In this document: one piece after another, positions 4,447-5,862 of the stretch
Numbering within the stretch: the first letter of the stretch is position 1
Layout of the letters: each line of letters begins with the position of its first letter
Assembly: GCA_027297845.1 (NCBI GenBank)
Contig: JAPUHG010000110.1
Location: 1-5,862, forward strand
DNA: 5,862 bases
Direction: 5' to 3'
From: Gammaproteobacteria bacterium
GTDB lineage: Bacteria > Pseudomonadota > Gammaproteobacteria > Steroidobacterales > MnTg04
The notes under the pieces: model-generated
Databases searched by the model: none
Seen by the model: only the letters and a program-made list of their open reading frames with translations
Told to the model about the DNA's origin: nothing
Made by a program: the position numbers and the translations under genes

Positions 4447-5862
4447 TCAGGTCCCGGATCGCGAGCTGCCGAGCAATTCCTTTAGTTTGTCGCCAGGCAG
4501 GTGCTGAATCTCGCCATCGCGCCGGTTTTTGTATTCAAACGTTCCGGCATCCAGGCCTTTTTCAGCCACGACGACCCGGTGTGGGATGCCAATCAGGTCC
4601 ATATCGGCAAATTTGACGCCCGGTCTGGTGTCACGATCGTCAACGAGCACCTGCAATCCAATTTCACGAAGTTCTGCGTAAAGCTGGTCCGCCGCTACTC
4701 TGACCCGGTCTGATTTGTGCTGGTTGATCGGCACCAGGGCAACATCAAACGGCGCAATCGCCTGTGGCCAGATGATGCCTCGCTCATCATGATTTTGTTC
4801 GATGGCTGCGGCAGCGATCCGCGTGATGCCGATGCCATAACAGCCCATGATCATGGTTCGCATTTTTCCATCAGCATCGAGTACCTGTGCTTTCATCGCC
4901 GAGCTGTACTTGTCGCCGAGCTTGAAAATATGGCCGACTTCAATGCCCCGGGCAATGGAAAGAGTGCCTTTACCAGTCGGGCTGGGATCCCCATTGACGA
5001 CGATGCGTAAATCCATCGAATCGCAAGCGGGGAGGTCTCGGCCCCAGTTGACGTTTACCAGATGTTTGTCTATTGCATTGGCGCCGCAGACGAAATCGAC
5101 AATCGCAGCGGCGCTGTGATCGACATGGATCGGACAGGCCAGATCGACCGGCCCGATGAAACCGGGTTCGCAGCCGATACTTGCGCTGACTTGGTCAGCG
5201 GTTGCCATCGTCAGTGGTTTAAAGATGCCCGGTACATTTTCTGCTTTTAGCCGATTCAATTCATGGTCGCCACGCAGAACGAGGGCGATCAGACCGCCGT
5301 CTTCCGCATCCACCAACAAGGTCTTGACGCACTGGCTCGAGTCGATTTCCAGGAACGAGCAAATCTCATCGATGCTGCGCACAGCCGGAGTATCGACAAA
5401 CCGCATATCACCAGCCGAGTCTTTCTTGCTGGCTTCGGGTGGCGGCGCCTCGGCCATTTCAAGATTGGCCGCGTAATCGTCCCCATCCGAGAATACGATC
5501 GCATCCTCGCCGGAATCGGCGAGCACATGAAACTCCTGCGAAGCACTGCCGCCGATGGCGCCGGAATCGGCCTGTACCGGTCTGAAACGCAGTCCGAGGC
5601 GGGTAAATATATTGTTATAGGCAGTGAACATCGCCTGGTAACCGACATCCAGACTTTCCTGATCCAGGTGAAATGAGTAGGCGTCTTTCATGATGAATTC
5701 GCGCGAGCGCATGACGCCATAACGCGGTCTGATCTCATCCCGGAACTTGGTTTGAATCTGGTAGTAATTGACCGGCAACTGGCGGTAACTTTTCAATTCG
5801 CGCCGTGCGATATCGGTGATGACTTCCTCATGCGTAGGTCCATAGCAAAATTCTCGCTGATG
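4447..5862 (-). CDS. proS: Proline-tRNA ligase (bacterial type with editing insert), N-terminus outside the window
   Basis: ProRS charges tRNA(Pro) with proline in the cytoplasm. The frame is open from the window edge (codon 5862-5860) to the TGA at 4449-4447, giving 471 residues; roughly 100 N-terminal residues with motif 1 are missing compared with about 570 in E. coli. Numbering from the edge, GPTHEEV stands at 8-14 and class II motif 2 (FRDEIRPRYGVMRSRE) at 40-55. An insertion domain of the bacterial type covers about 150-285 and edits alanine mischarged onto tRNA(Pro): KTLL (180-183) and the histidine of DKH (267) match positions important for editing in the E. coli enzyme. Motif 3 is GCYGIGITR (340-348). 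The anticodon-binding domain fills the C-terminal ~100 residues. An internal TTG at 5796 is not the start, since conserved sequence continues upstream. The lytic transglycosylase gene follows after two bases. Confidence 0.98.
   Translation of the reverse strand, partial: HQREFCYGPTHEEVITDIARRELKSYRQLPVNYYQIQTKFRDEIRPRYGVMRSREFIMKDAYSFHLDQESLDVGYQAMFTAYNNIFTRLGLRFRPVQADSGAIGGSASQEFHVLADSGEDAIVFSDGDDYAANLEMAEAPPPEASKKDSAGDMRFVDTPAVRSIDEICSFLEIDSSQCVKTLLVDAEDGGLIALVLRGDHELNRLKAENVPGIFKPLTMATADQVSASIGCEPGFIGPVDLACPIHVDHSAAAIVDFVCGANAIDKHLVNVNWGRDLPACDSMDLRIVVNGDPSPTGKGTLSIARGIEVGHIFKLGDKYSSAMKAQVLDADGKMRTMIMGCYGIGITRIAAAAIEQNHDERGIIWPQAIAPFDVALVPINQHKSDRVRVAADQLYAELREIGLQVLVDDRDTRPGVKFADMDLIGIPHRVVVAEKGLDAGTFEYKNRRDGEIQHLPGDKLKELLGSSRSGT

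Noticed and set aside
5263..5676. Plus-strand frames opposite proS, including this one of 137 codons.
   Set aside because: They are shadows of the conserved proS coding sequence and lack recognisable protein features.

Overview
This window looks like a core chromosomal segment of a gammaproteobacterium. That rests on gene content and order: a DUF2066 protein, Hda, a DUF2069 membrane protein, WrbA, ArsC, acylphosphatase and a ProRS carrying the bacterial editing insert form a neighbourhood I recall from Pseudomonas-like genomes. I cannot name the genus from sequence alone. I see no transposase, integrase, CRISPR array, rRNA or tRNA gene.

Layout. Bases 1-1861 (+) are a tightly packed, overlapping operon: the C-terminus of a DUF2066 protein, a PgsA-like CDP-alcohol phosphatidyltransferase, the replication-initiation regulator Hda, and a small four-helix DUF2069 membrane protein. 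A hairpin lies in the short gap before the convergent pair arsC-wrbA (1893-2839, -). Bases 2840-2956 are a compact divergent promoter region. It also serves a DUF4398 lipoprotein (2957-3274, +), which is followed by acylphosphatase (3311-3604, +). A 261-base gap (3605-3865) separates acylphosphatase from a convergent pair: a secreted SLT-type lytic transglycosylase (3866-4444, -) directly behind proS (4447 to the window edge, -).

How the genes fit together. Most are household functions. The first operon joins a phospholipid head-group synthase to Hda. Hda inactivates DnaA-ATP at the sliding clamp, and acidic phospholipids are known to affect DnaA nucleotide state, so the pairing is suggestive. 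Several junctions are translationally coupled through 4-base GTGA overlaps, and at least five genes start with GTG or TTG.

The least explained stretch is 3605-3874. It contains a 29-bp inverted repeat (27 of 29 positions pair) enclosing 141 bases that themselves hold two good hairpins and a possible nested helix. The right arm runs into the 3' end and stop codon of the lytic transglycosylase gene. A 19-bp imperfect direct repeat gives the left arm a possible second pairing partner. I cannot match it to a known RNA or mobile-element family. A structured RNA and a MITE-like element are the two main readings.
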